NCBI GenBank assembly: GCA_023399455.1
Contig: JAEWPN010000110.1
Span: 1 to 9,386, forward strand
Source: Bacillota bacterium
GTDB lineage: Bacteria; Bacillota; Clostridia; Lachnospirales; Lachnospiraceae
Direction of reading: 5' to 3'
Length of the DNA stretch: 9,386 nt
The position numbers were made by a program, and so were the translations under genes. Shown here piece after piece: positions 1-6,451 of this stretch. The number at the start of each line of letters is the position of its first letter. Within the stretch, counting starts at the first letter, position 1. The notes under the pieces were generated by a model. It was not told the origin of the DNA, made no database searches, and was given only the letters and a program-made list of their open reading frames with translations.

Positions 1-175
1 CTTCCTCTGTAAATTTTGTTAAGGCGCGGTACGCGCTCTTTCCTACCGCATCGACTACCTTCTGTACGTTAAATGATTCTAAGCTTCCGTCCTTTTTAAT
101 GACCTTTACGTTCCTCTCCAGCTTGAATTGTTTTCCGTAATCGATTGCGTTTCCTGCTGAGTTATCCTTACTCAT
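1..175 (-). CDS. nrdD: Ribonucleotide reductase, N-terminal ATP-cone (partial, probably anaerobic NrdD)
   Basis: Only the first 58 codons are present; the gene continues past the left edge. The start ATG (175-173) has a perfect AGGAGG (184-189) 8 nt upstream. After a polar leader of about 22 residues the protein reads VKVIKKDGSLESFNVQKVV, then a helix ending in LTKFTEE. This is the pattern of the ATP-cone, the allosteric nucleotide-binding module at the N-terminus of many ribonucleotide reductases, with the KKDGS turn at residues 27-31. NrdR also carries an ATP-cone, but behind a zinc ribbon that is absent here. The two NrdR-like boxes upstream independently support an nrd gene. Class is not certain: the helix SAYRALTKFTEE and the anaerobic setting favour class III NrdD, but class I NrdA or class II NrdJ also begin with this domain. 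The enzyme would make deoxyribonucleotides in the cytoplasm. Confidence 0.72.
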   Translation of the reverse strand, partial: MSKDNSAGNAIDYGKQFKLERNVKVIKKDGSLESFNVQKVVDAVGKSAYRALTKFTEE

Positions 176-183
176 TCTTATGA

Positions 184-189
184 CCTCCT
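184..189 (-). promoter_or_regulatory. Ribosome binding site of the nrd gene
   Basis: The minus strand reads AGGAGG with 8 nt to the ATG at 175. It is the strongest Shine-Dalgarno match in the window and fixes the start of the truncated reductase gene. Confidence 0.85.
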
Positions 190-213
190 ATCATTTTCCC
201 CTCTTGGTGTAAA

Positions 214-260
214 ATACGCATAGCGTGCATGACCCCAGTTAGAATGCCCGCAATGCGTAT
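214..260 (-). promoter_or_regulatory. Large leader hairpin upstream of the nrd gene
   Basis: Plus-strand positions 214-230 (ATACGCATAGCGTGCAT) and the reverse complement of 244-260 (ATACGCATTGCGGGCAT) agree at 15 of 17 positions. In the transcript this gives a 17-position stem with two single mismatches and a 13-nt loop (243-231). It lies inside the predicted 5' leader, between the NrdR-like boxes and the ribosome binding site, ending about 38 nt before the start codon. Only a short run of U follows the stem, so a simple terminator is not well supported. It could be an attenuator, an mRNA stabiliser or a dyad-symmetric protein site. I do not recognise a known riboswitch. Confidence 0.6.
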
Positions 261-272
261 ACATATCCATTC

Positions 273-288
273 TCACTATATATGGTAA
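273..288. promoter_or_regulatory. NrdR-like box, downstream copy
   Basis: The 16-mer TCACTATATATGGTAA matches the established NrdR box pattern (about ACACTATATATAGTGT) at 12 of 16 positions, including the core CACTATATAT and the GT of the right half. It starts exactly 31 nt from the second box (304), the three-helical-turn phasing expected for NrdR pairs. NrdR is the ATP/dATP-sensing repressor of ribonucleotide reductase genes. The site lies just downstream of the predicted transcription start. Confidence 0.75.
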
Positions 289-303
289 CAAATATGTAAA
301 TCC

Positions 304-319
304 ATCCAATATTTTGTGG
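304..319. promoter_or_regulatory. NrdR-like box, promoter-proximal copy
   Basis: The 16-mer ATCCAATATTTTGTGG matches the alternative NrdR consensus (about ACACAATATATTGTGT) at 12 of 16 positions. The spacer to the other box is 15 bp, as is typical. Its edge coincides with the predicted +1 (about 320), so bound repressor would block initiation or early escape. Confidence 0.75.
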
Positions 320-326
320 TATACAT

Positions 327-355
327 AGTATAAAATACTAAACTATATGTGTCAA
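327..355 (-). promoter_or_regulatory. Sigma70-type promoter of the nrd gene
   Basis: The minus strand has a perfect -35 TTGACA (355-350), a 17-nt spacer and -10 TATACT (332-327), which is 5 of 6 to consensus. The predicted start is near 320, giving a leader of about 145 nt that contains both NrdR-like boxes and the hairpin. The promoter sits just past the terminator of the preceding aminotransferase gene, so the nrd gene is an independent unit. Confidence 0.78.
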
Positions 356-379
356 TGTTTGTACCGGAGAAAATTTAAC

Positions 380-423
380 AAAAAAAGAAGGGGTATTTTG
401 TATCAAATAACCATTCTTTTTTT
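380..423 (-). terminator. Bidirectional A/T-rich terminator after the aminotransferase gene
   Basis: AAAAAAAGAA (380-389) pairs perfectly with TTCTTTTTTT (414-423). The 24 nt between can extend the stem through GG/CC and TATTT/AAATA with single mismatches. Read on the minus strand, the structure begins about 30 nt after the stop at 453 and ends in a TTCTTTTTTT tract. The plus-strand reading also ends in a T run, so it could work both ways, though I see no plus-strand gene here. It separates the long minus-strand gene string from the nrd promoter. Confidence 0.75.
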
Positions 424-452
424 GACCCGCTTTAAAAAAATTGTATTATTAT

Positions 453-1625
453 TTATTTTACAATCATACCTGAACGTTCTACCGACCTTACCGCTTCTAC
501 TATTTCTTCCACCGGTATGGTAAGGGCAAATCTGACATGCCCCTCGCCAAGAGTGCCGAAACTGCTTCCCGGAGTGCAGAGCACACCTGACTTCTCAAAA
601 AGCTGCATGACGAACTCCGTATCATCCTCATATCCCTCGGGTATGGCTCCCCAGGCGAACATAGTACCTTCGCTGTCGGGGATGTTCCAGCCGATGGAAC
701 GAAGTCCTCCGCAGAGCGCATCCCTGCGCCTCTGATATTCCCTGCACTGCTCTTTTATCATATCGTCTGGTCCGTTCAATGCTGCAATAGCACCGTACTG
801 CACCGGAAGAAAGGTTCCGTAATCAATCTGTGAGCGAAGTCTTTTAAAATGAGCCACTATTTCCTTATTCCCTACCAAAAAACCCATTCTGGCACCAGTA
901 TAGTTATAGGACTTGGACAGCGAATAGAACTCTGCACAGACCTCCTTTGCTCCGGGTATTGACAGAATCGAAATCCCCTCCCTTCCGTCATATATGATAT
1001 CGGAATAAGCGTTGTCATGAATAATGACGATATTATTCTCCTTCGCCCAGGGGATGAGGCGTTCATAAAAGCTTTCAGGAGCTGTCTTGCAAATCGGATT
1101 CAGCGGATAGGAAACGATCATAAATTTCGTTTTTCTAAGAAGTTCCTTGTCCATTCCCTCTAAATCAGGAAGGTAACCGTTCTCTTCATATAAATCATAA
1201 GGAACCAGCTTAGCACCGGAAAGAGCAGGTCCGATTGAGAATATGGGATAGCCCGGATTGGGAACTAACACCACATCTCCCGCATCGCATAAAGTCAGGC
1301 CAATATGAGTGATTCCCTCCTGTGAACCGTAAACGGACATAATTTCCTCTTCCTTAAGCTCTACGCCATAGCGCCTCTCAAAACGTCCCATGACTGCATC
1401 AGTCAATCGCGGTAGATCCACAAGAGAGTATTTATAATTGTCCGGACCCGCTGCGGCCTGCGCCACTGCATCCCTAATGTGCTTTGCCGGTTTAAAATCG
1501 GGAGTTCCCACCGATAGGTTATATACCTTATGTCCCTGCGCAAGAAATTCATTCTTCTTCTCATTTAATACTTGAAAAATTCCTTCTTCAAAGTCCTTCA
1601 TCCTCGCCGCAAATGTAATCTCCAT
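453..1625 (-). CDS. Class I/II PLP-dependent aminotransferase, LL-diaminopimelate aminotransferase-like
   Basis: A complete fold-type I aminotransferase of 390 residues, the usual length. Visible motifs are NLSVGTPDF (46-54), the PNPGYP cofactor/substrate loop (122-127), SYPLNP with the pyridine-ring Asn176, HDNAYSDIIYDG with the cofactor-nitrogen Asp204 and Tyr207, SLSKSYNYTGAR with the Schiff-base Lys238, and HVRFAL with Arg365 for the substrate carboxylate. The pattern resembles the DapL/AlaA/YugH group, so a role in lysine/cell-wall diaminopimelate synthesis is possible, but specificity cannot be read from sequence. NPICK replaces the common NPTG turn, which suggests a side branch rather than canonical DapL. 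The ATG at 1625 has only a weak GAGTGA upstream. An internal Met at residue 9 is too close to its own AGG to be preferred. The gene follows the WYL regulator by 79 nt and ends before a strong terminator. Confidence 0.88.
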   Translation of the reverse strand: MEITFAARMKDFEEGIFQVLNEKKNEFLAQGHKVYNLSVGTPDFKPAKHIRDAVAQAAAGPDNYKYSLVDLPRLTDAVMGRFERRYGVELKEEEIMSVYGSQEGITHIGLTLCDAGDVVLVPNPGYPIFSIGPALSGAKLVPYDLYEENGYLPDLEGMDKELLRKTKFMIVSYPLNPICKTAPESFYERLIPWAKENNIVIIHDNAYSDIIYDGREGISILSIPGAKEVCAEFYSLSKSYNYTGARMGFLVGNKEIVAHFKRLRSQIDYGTFLPVQYGAIAALNGPDDMIKEQCREYQRRRDALCGGLRSIGWNIPDSEGTMFAWGAIPEGYEDDTEFVMQLFEKSGVLCTPGSSFGTLGEGHVRFALTIPVEEIVEAVRSVERSGMIVK

Positions 1626-1644
1626 GTTTTATCACTCATTGAAA

Positions 1645-1702
1645 GGCCGAAATAATGTTACTATTCACTCCGTTCCCAGTAGCAAAATAACATTATCCGG
1701 TC
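1645..1702. promoter_or_regulatory. Inverted repeat between the WYL regulator and the aminotransferase
   Basis: ATAATGTTA (1652-1660) and TAACATTAT (1688-1696) are perfect 9-bp inverted arms. After a small internal loop, GGCCG (1645-1649) pairs with CGGTC (1698-1702) with one G-T wobble. The centre is 27 nt. No U tract follows on the minus strand, so it is not a good intrinsic terminator. It may be a weak attenuator or processing hairpin, or an operator for the neighbouring regulator. It fills almost all of the 79-nt gap before the aminotransferase start. Confidence 0.45.
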
Positions 1703-1704
1703 TC

Positions 1705-2700
1705 CTACCTTTCATATTGTTCTATGATTTTTTTCAGATATTCTTCATAACGTACTACCACCGATTTGGGAGAAAGGAGCTTAACCTCCGTTCCAAGTCC
1801 CGTGACCCAGCCAAAGAACTGCTCGCTGACAGCCACCTTTACCCTTACCGAAAAATTACTCTTTCTTGTCTTTTTTAAATCCACTTCTTTTCCGAATCTG
1901 TCGATGACCACTCCCAGCATCCTGTCGGGCATCTGCAAGGCGACGGTTACCTCCTCGCCGCTGAACATGCCGAAGGTCTTATTCGTATACGCCCCTATAT
2001 CGAAACGCTCAAAGGAACTTATCCCTTCCCTCAACTCGTCAGACAACAGCTCGATCCCGCCCATCTTGTCCACCCGGTAATGCTTGATTTTATCCGCATA
2101 CTTGTCATAGGCTATCAGATAGTAATTCTCATCCTGCCATGTCAGGGCCCATGGACTGATGCGGTATTTAACGCCTTCTTTCCGGGGCTTCAGCTTCTTT
2201 TCCGGCGTCCAGTCCAAATACTGAAAGGAAATCTGAATATCCTCCTGAATGGCCCTATGTATATGATCAATATTGTAATAGATGCTTTCGTTTTCCGCTT
2301 TGATGCGACCTGCTACATAAACCTGGCGCTGAAGCTGTCCGGCGCCGTACTGACCCGCAAGCCGTTCCAGCTTTTCAATCAGTTCTCTCGACTTTTTGAC
2401 TGTGATGAACTTGGACGACTGGACGGCATCCACCAAAAGCTTTAACTCCGGAAGTTCGAATTCCCTCTCGGCCAGGAAATATCCTCCGCCTCGCTTTACT
2501 TTAGTGTAAACGATGTTATATCCGAACTTCACAAGCAGGGAAATATCGCTGTAAATAGACTTCCTTTCGGCCGTAATACCGTATTTTTCCAGCTCATCAA
2601 TCAACACCTTCGTGGACATCATGTGCTCTTCATCCGTCTGTTCGCTCAAAATTTTTATTATATATAAAAGCTTTAATTTCTGATCCGATGATTTGGGCAT
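1705..2700 (-). CDS. HTH and WYL-domain transcriptional regulator
   Basis: A 331-residue protein with the layout of the DeoR-like/WYL family: an N-terminal winged helix (about residues 5-75, including the recognition-like RKSIYSDISLLVKFGYNI) and a central WYL domain (about 140-215) with PWALTWQDENYYLIAYD at 183-199, where YYL is the WYL-equivalent motif. A C-terminal extension (about 245-325) follows. WYL domains are thought to bind nucleic acid or small ligands and so tune DNA binding; the ligand here is unknown. I choose the ATG at 2700, which begins MPKSSDQK and has GAGGAG (2708-2713) 7 nt upstream. An in-frame ATG at 2715 would add five residues but lies within the end of the preceding gene with no better site. 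The nucleotidase gene stops 1 nt before this start, so the two are probably translationally coupled. It could regulate its own operon. Confidence 0.88.
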   Translation of the reverse strand: MPKSSDQKLKLLYIIKILSEQTDEEHMMSTKVLIDELEKYGITAERKSIYSDISLLVKFGYNIVYTKVKRGGGYFLAEREFELPELKLLVDAVQSSKFITVKKSRELIEKLERLAGQYGAGQLQRQVYVAGRIKAENESIYYNIDHIHRAIQEDIQISFQYLDWTPEKKLKPRKEGVKYRISPWALTWQDENYYLIAYDKYADKIKHYRVDKMGGIELLSDELREGISSFERFDIGAYTNKTFGMFSGEEVTVALQMPDRMLGVVIDRFGKEVDLKKTRKSNFSVRVKVAVSEQFFGWVTGLGTEVKLLSPKSVVVRYEEYLKKIIEQYER

Positions 2701-2701
2701 C

Positions 2702-3400
2702 CTACGGCTCCTCATTCAAAACGGATATAATATCCTGTAAATTATTAATTTCATAGTCGATCCTAACTTCAGAGTCGTTCTTAAGCCCTCCGGGATTATA
2801 CCAGCAAGTAACAAGTCCCGCATTGTTGCCGCCCAGCATATCGCTGCTTAGGGAATCCCCTACGATAATCGTTTTTTCTTTATCGAAGTCCTGAATGCGC
2901 GAGAAGCACCTGTCGAAATATTCCTTCTGAGGCTTAGGAACTCCTATTTCCTCCGACACGAAAATATCCTCTACCAATTCATCAAGTCCTGAAAGTTTCA
3001 ATTTTTTTCTCTGAGTATGAGTAATCCCATTGGTTACAAGATATTGTCTGTACTGCCCTTTTAGCAGCTTCACCAGCTCATAGGAATCGTCCTGATAGTA
3101 ATATACGCTGCCTAACGCATCCGCATAATGTTTCTGGAATTCCTCCGGCTCCACTCCGGTTACTCCAATTTGCGCAAATAGCGTACGAAACCGCTCAATC
3201 AAAGCTTCCTTTTTGGCAATTTCTCCTTTTTCGATGCGTTTCCAGAAGCTTTCGTTGATTCCTGAATACAAGGCAACGATTTCGTCCGTTACCTCCAGCC
3301 CGAACAGCTCGAAACAATGCCTGACAGCATAGCTTTCGGAACGTCTAAAATCCAGTAAGGTCTGATCCACATCCCACAATATAATTTCAAATTTACCCAT
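2702..3400 (-). CDS. yjjG: HAD-family nucleotidase, YjjG-like (noncanonical pyrimidine nucleotidase)
   Basis: A 232-residue HAD-superfamily phosphatase. Motif I is WDVDQT with nucleophile Asp10 and acid/base Asp12. Motif II is TNG at 123-125, the motif III lysine is Lys156 in VPKPQKE, and motif IV is GDSLSSD with Asp182 and Asp187. The helical cap lies at about residues 16-105. SEEIGVPKP, GGNNAGLVTCW and overall spacing match E. coli YjjG, a 5'-nucleotidase that removes noncanonical pyrimidine nucleotides; exact substrate here is inferred. The open frame continues upstream to 3541, but that extension is basic and low-quality and overlaps the RNase HI gene. The ATG at 3400 has AGAGGTGG just upstream (3403-3410) and starts at the expected point before motif I, so I use it. 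The gene begins 43 nt after rnhA. Confidence 0.87.
   Translation of the reverse strand: MGKFEIILWDVDQTLLDFRRSESYAVRHCFELFGLEVTDEIVALYSGINESFWKRIEKGEIAKKEALIERFRTLFAQIGVTGVEPEEFQKHYADALGSVYYYQDDSYELVKLLKGQYRQYLVTNGITHTQRKKLKLSGLDELVEDIFVSEEIGVPKPQKEYFDRCFSRIQDFDKEKTIIVGDSLSSDMLGGNNAGLVTCWYNPGGLKNDSEVRIDYEINNLQDIISVLNEEP
2708..2713 (-). promoter_or_regulatory. Ribosome binding site deciding the WYL regulator start
   Basis: GAGGAG on the minus strand lies 7 nt before the ATG at 2700 and within the last codons of the upstream nucleotidase gene. It favours the 331-residue product over the 336-residue one. Confidence 0.75.
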
Positions 3401-3443
3401 ATCCACCTCTTTCTCACCAGGATGTGTCTGTGCAAATGCTCTC

Positions 3444-3926
3444 TCATTGCGGCTCCTGCACAAAATCCTCAAGCAATTCATCCCCATCCGCCGCCGCCGT
3501 CGCCAATGTATCACATCTCTCGTTTTCCGGATGTCCGTCATGCCCTTTCACCCATGTAAACTCCACCTGATGCTGTTTTTTTGCCTCCAGCAGGCGTTTC
3601 CACAAATCCACATTTTTCACCGGCTTATTCCCGCTGGTCTTCCAGTTCTTCTTAAGCCACCCCTCCATCCAATGCTGGTTGAAGGCATCGGTAACATATT
3701 TGGAGTCCGATATGACTTCTACCTCACAAGGCTTATTCAGGGCCTCCAGACCCACGATTACCGCCATCAGCTCCATCCGGTTATTGGTAGTCTTCTTATA
3801 GCCCGCCGAATATTCCCGCTCATGCAAAGTTCCCTTGCTGTCCACATACTGCAGGACGGTTCCATAGCCCCCCGGCCCTTCCGGGTTCCCTCTCGCGGAC
3901 CCGTCCGTATATATCTTTACTTTCAT
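3444..3926 (-). CDS. rnhA: Ribonuclease HI
   Basis: A 160-residue RNase HI that cuts the RNA strand of RNA-DNA hybrids in R-loops and primers. The metal-binding carboxylates are Asp8 ([16 protein letters not shown] start), Glu52 (NNRMELMAV), Asp74 (VISDSKYV) and Asp139 (NERCDTLA), and the catalytic loop His is His129 ([11 protein letters not shown]). The basic handle region is present (about residues 84-105, [14 protein letters not shown]), as in E. coli RNase HI. The ATG at 3926 matches the usual family start, although its nearest Shine-Dalgarno-like AAAGGA is about 14 nt away. An in-frame GTG at 3977 would add 17 residues but overlaps the upstream gene. The MutS-like gene stops 28 nt before this start. 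Confidence 0.93.
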   Translation of the reverse strand: MKVKIYTDGSARGNPEGPGGYGTVLQYVDSKGTLHEREYSAGYKKTTNNRMELMAVIVGLEALNKPCEVEVISDSKYVTDAFNQHWMEGWLKKNWKTSGNKPVKNVDLWKRLLEAKKQHQVEFTWVKGHDGHPENERCDTLATAAADGDELLEDFVQEPQ

Positions 3927-3954
3927 TTTTATTGTCCATATCCTTTCAGGCAGC

Positions 3955-5697
3955 CTATACGTGAGCTTTCCAAACACCCTTTACTATGAATTCTTCCGCC
4001 AGATTCTCCGCATTTTGAATAATCTCCTCATCATAACCCATAACGCGCAGAAGCTTGATAGCATTGCGGGTGGTGGCCCGTCCATCCATAAGCCTGTAAT
4101 TAAATTCTATATCATCTCCTTTTATTTCTTCTTCGAAATGATAATTGCTGTAGTCGTTCTCAAGCAGATGGGTCAGCTCTATGTCGTGAGTGGCTGCAAA
4201 GCAGATGACATTTTCCCTGGCGAGGCTCTTTAATATCTGCGCAGAAGCTGCAATACGCTCTACCGTATTCGTTCCCCGCAGCACCTCATCCACAAAGCAA
4301 AGCACTTTATTCCGATTAACGCAATGAGTCGAGGGCAAGTCCGCCTGCGCCTGGCGGCTGCCAGACGGCGCTGCCTGGTTCAATATGCGCTTCAAGGACT
4401 TTATCTCTACAATATAGTAGCTCTCCCCGCCGGACAAATCATCCCGAAGGGCCATAGAAGACATGATGCGGTAGGGGCTGCCGCTATAGCTGTCTGCCAA
4501 ACAAGTATGTATCGTCTGGGCCAGAATAGCGTTCAGAGAGACCGTTTTTAAAAAGGTAGATTTACCCGACGCGTTGGAACCGGTAAGCAGGACTCCCCGC
4601 TTCGTAGATATACTGTTTTTTACCGGATTATCGATTAAGGGATGATACATATTCTCTATATGCAGCCCTTCATAGTCGTTTAGTTCAGGCAGACAGTAAG
4701 CCTCTCCCAATGAGGTTCGATACGCCCCCACGGCAATAGTCGCCTCCATATAGCCGCTGATGGTAAGCATCCTGTCGATGGCGGTGATATTCTTCCTCAC
4801 CTCCACCAGCATATTGTTGAATTTGATCAGGTCCAGATGAAAGGTCATGCGGACATAGTCTAACAGAACCTCTATAGGATTGCCGGACGCACTCATTCTG
4901 GTGGAGGACATGATAATATAAGAGCCCGATTTGAACCTGCTCATTTTCTTCCGGCAAGCTTTCAGTTCTTCCATTTCCTCCTCAAAGCTCTCCGAAGAAA
5001 GCCTTATGATATCATCTACGCTCCGAAGCAGCCTCAGTATGTAGCCAAAGCTGGTAATATACGGCTCTATTTCATTCTTGATCTTAAAATATGCGATGAT
5101 GTTTCTGCAAATAAAGAATATAAGAAGCACCACTCCTGCCGGCACGGAGAAAAACATAATAAGAATAGAAAGCACGATTCCCAGGTCGCCCAAATAATGC
5201 TTCCAGTTGCTTCTTGCTCCCAATAAATCCAAATAGTTCAGATAATCATAGATGGAATGCCTTCCTGTACGTCCAAGCTTCGCAAAAAAGACTTGAAACT
5301 TTATTCTCTCCTCTTCGTGCTCCATAAAAAAACGGATATGTTTCTCCATCCGCTCTATCCTGTCCGTATCCTGAACAGGGGTCCGCAGAAGATAATACAA
5401 ATATTCCTCTCCCGCTGCGGAATACGCATAATTCATCTTTTTAAAGATGCTATCCATATTCAAATCGTTCCAAGTAATATCATCGACATGAAACTCCTCC
5501 GCCTCATGCCTTCTGAAATAGCAGGAAATCCTCTGAAATTCCTCTTGTTTAATCTCTTCCCTCTTAGGAAGAACACCGTAATTATTCCGAAGCCATACGA
5601 TAAAATCAGCCCGTCTCTTCCTGTCATCCAAAAGCCCCTTGAACATGATCAGCACAATAAAAGCTAATACAGTCAAGGCAAAAATTAAATATTCCAT
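3955..5697 (-). CDS. Membrane-anchored MutS-like ATPase (MutS domain V, no mismatch-recognition domain)
   Basis: A 580-residue protein whose C-terminal half is a MutS-type ATPase: Walker [10 protein letters not shown] (373-381), signature LSGGES (421-426), Walker B VLCFVDEV with Asp470/Glu471, then RGTNTVER and the switch His504 in ATHD. The N-terminal half lacks the Phe-x-Glu mismatch-recognition domain. It has a hydrophobic first helix (about 2-20) and a second hydrophobic stretch (about 172-204, one or two membrane segments), then a helical lever/clamp-like region (about 205-340). It is therefore a divergent family member probably at the membrane, not canonical mismatch repair; its function is unknown. 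Residues about 441-462 form an apparent insertion encoded by very GC-rich DNA. The ATG at 5697 has an AGGA 9 nt upstream and overlaps the end of the MBL gene by 13 nt, suggesting translational coupling. Confidence 0.85.
   Translation of the reverse strand: MEYLIFALTVLAFIVLIMFKGLLDDRKRRADFIVWLRNNYGVLPKREEIKQEEFQRISCYFRRHEAEEFHVDDITWNDLNMDSIFKKMNYAYSAAGEEYLYYLLRTPVQDTDRIERMEKHIRFFMEHEEERIKFQVFFAKLGRTGRHSIYDYLNYLDLLGARSNWKHYLGDLGIVLSILIMFFSVPAGVVLLIFFICRNIIAYFKIKNEIEPYITSFGYILRLLRSVDDIIRLSSESFEEEMEELKACRKKMSRFKSGSYIIMSSTRMSASGNPIEVLLDYVRMTFHLDLIKFNNMLVEVRKNITAIDRMLTISGYMEATIAVGAYRTSLGEAYCLPELNDYEGLHIENMYHPLIDNPVKNSISTKRGVLLTGSNASGKSTFLKTVSLNAILAQTIHTCLADSYSGSPYRIMSSMALRDDLSGGESYYIVEIKSLKRILNQAAPSGSRQAQADLPSTHCVNRNKVLCFVDEVLRGTNTVERIAASAQILKSLARENVICFAATHDIELTHLLENDYSNYHFEEEIKGDDIEFNYRLMDGRATTRNAIKLLRVMGYDEEIIQNAENLAEEFIVKGVWKAHV
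4312..4377 (-). repeat. GC-rich palindromic in-frame insertion within the MutS-like gene
   Basis: This stretch encodes residues about 441-462 ([16 protein letters not shown] and flanks), a polar low-complexity segment between the signature motif and Walker B, where the family normally has a short link. Positions 4341-4378 are about 82% GC, far above the flanking gene. The DNA folds into a hairpin: GCGCC (4347-4351) with GGCGC (4367-4371), and TGGC (4352-4355) with GCCA (4360-4363), with a 3-nt bulge and GGCT loop. The frame stays open. It resembles the behaviour of palindromic elements inserted within genes, but whether it is repeated elsewhere in the genome cannot be seen here. Confidence 0.45.
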
Positions 5698-6410
5698 AAA
5701 CCGAATTCCTGTCCCGGCGCGCTTATATCCGCAATGCAATTGCTGTATGAGGCACCAACCCTTGTTTTTTTATATTTGCCGATATAACCGTATTCTTCCC
5801 ACATATGTATTGGAAAAACCATCTTCGCCTTTGTATTTTCAAGGAAATAATCCATTCCCCAGCCATAAGCAGCCTCAAGCCTTGGATCCAAGGGTACAAA
5901 GGCAGCGTCAAAGCTCATGCCCCTTATGCTGTCAATTTCCCTCTTATAATTTTTCTCCATATCTTCATTGAAGGGAGACGGCTCTCCCTCCCAATGCCAC
6001 CAATTCAAATCCCCTGCATGATAAATACACTTTCCATTCACACACACGATAAAAGCTACACCCGCATCCGTAGAGCGAAGCGTGCGTATCTCCATATCAT
6101 CGAATCGTATGGTTTTATTTTTTCCTACGTTAGTTATTTTCTTCCTTGCGGAGAGATCCACATGATTTCTGTCCAAATAGCTCTCGCTAAGCTTCACGTC
6201 ACTGCCAAGGAAAAAATGTATGTTTTTATATCGACTGACCAAGTCAAAAATCTTCAGACTAAAATGGTCCTTGTGCTTATGGGACACAAAAACATATACC
6301 GGCTTTTCCGGCTCCCATTCCGGCAGCTTTCCGATATAATAGTCAAACAGCAAAACGCATTGCTCCAATTCAACGGAAAATCCGCTGTGATAAATATAAG
6401 TTACCTTCAT
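5685..6410 (-). CDS. MBL-fold metallo-hydrolase
   Basis: A 241-residue metallo-beta-lactamase-fold enzyme. The metal motif HxHxDH is SHKHKDH (His44, His46, Asp48, His49). Further ligands are His131 and Asp134 in YHAGDLNWW and His202 in FPIHMW. The first strand MKVTYIYHSGFSVEL is typical of the UlaG-like, beta-lactamase superfamily III branch, which includes phosphodiesterases and lactonases. The WWHWEGE segment after HAGD recurs in uncharacterised Clostridia members of this branch, as far as I recall. Substrate is unknown; with these neighbours a phosphoester or cyclic nucleotide-like substrate is possible but speculative. The ATG at 6410 begins at the first beta strand. No clean Shine-Dalgarno is visible beyond AAAAGG directly before it. 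The gene follows the deaminase by 41 nt, and its stop lies inside the start of the MutS-like gene. Confidence 0.85.
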   Translation of the reverse strand: MKVTYIYHSGFSVELEQCVLLFDYYIGKLPEWEPEKPVYVFVSHKHKDHFSLKIFDLVSRYKNIHFFLGSDVKLSESYLDRNHVDLSARKKITNVGKNKTIRFDDMEIRTLRSTDAGVAFIVCVNGKCIYHAGDLNWWHWEGEPSPFNEDMEKNYKREIDSIRGMSFDAAFVPLDPRLEAAYGWGMDYFLENTKAKMVFPIHMWEEYGYIGKYKKTRVGASYSNCIADISAPGQEFGLWNI

Positions 6411-6451
6411 ACCTTTTCTTCACTTCCCATTTTCCTTGCTTTATTCTCTGT

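Noticed and set aside
339..354. Third possible NrdR-like box around the nrd -35 element
   Set aside because: The ACTATATGTGT stretch fits the consensus poorly (about 9 of 16) and is not in phase with the other two boxes.
3401..3541. N-terminal extension of the YjjG-like protein to a start at 3541
   Set aside because: The extra 47 residues are Arg-rich, overlap the 3' end of rnhA and precede the normal HAD start. The ATG at 3400 has a good ribosome binding site.
3927..3977. GTG start at 3977 for RNase HI
   Set aside because: It would add 17 residues absent from the normal family start and would overlap the end of the MutS-like gene. Kept only as an alternative because the ribosome binding site of the chosen start is distant.
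3447..3989. Plus-strand open frame of 180 codons opposite rnhA
   Set aside because: It is fully antisense to RNase HI, whose catalytic residues are all present. The open frame is a by-product of codon use.
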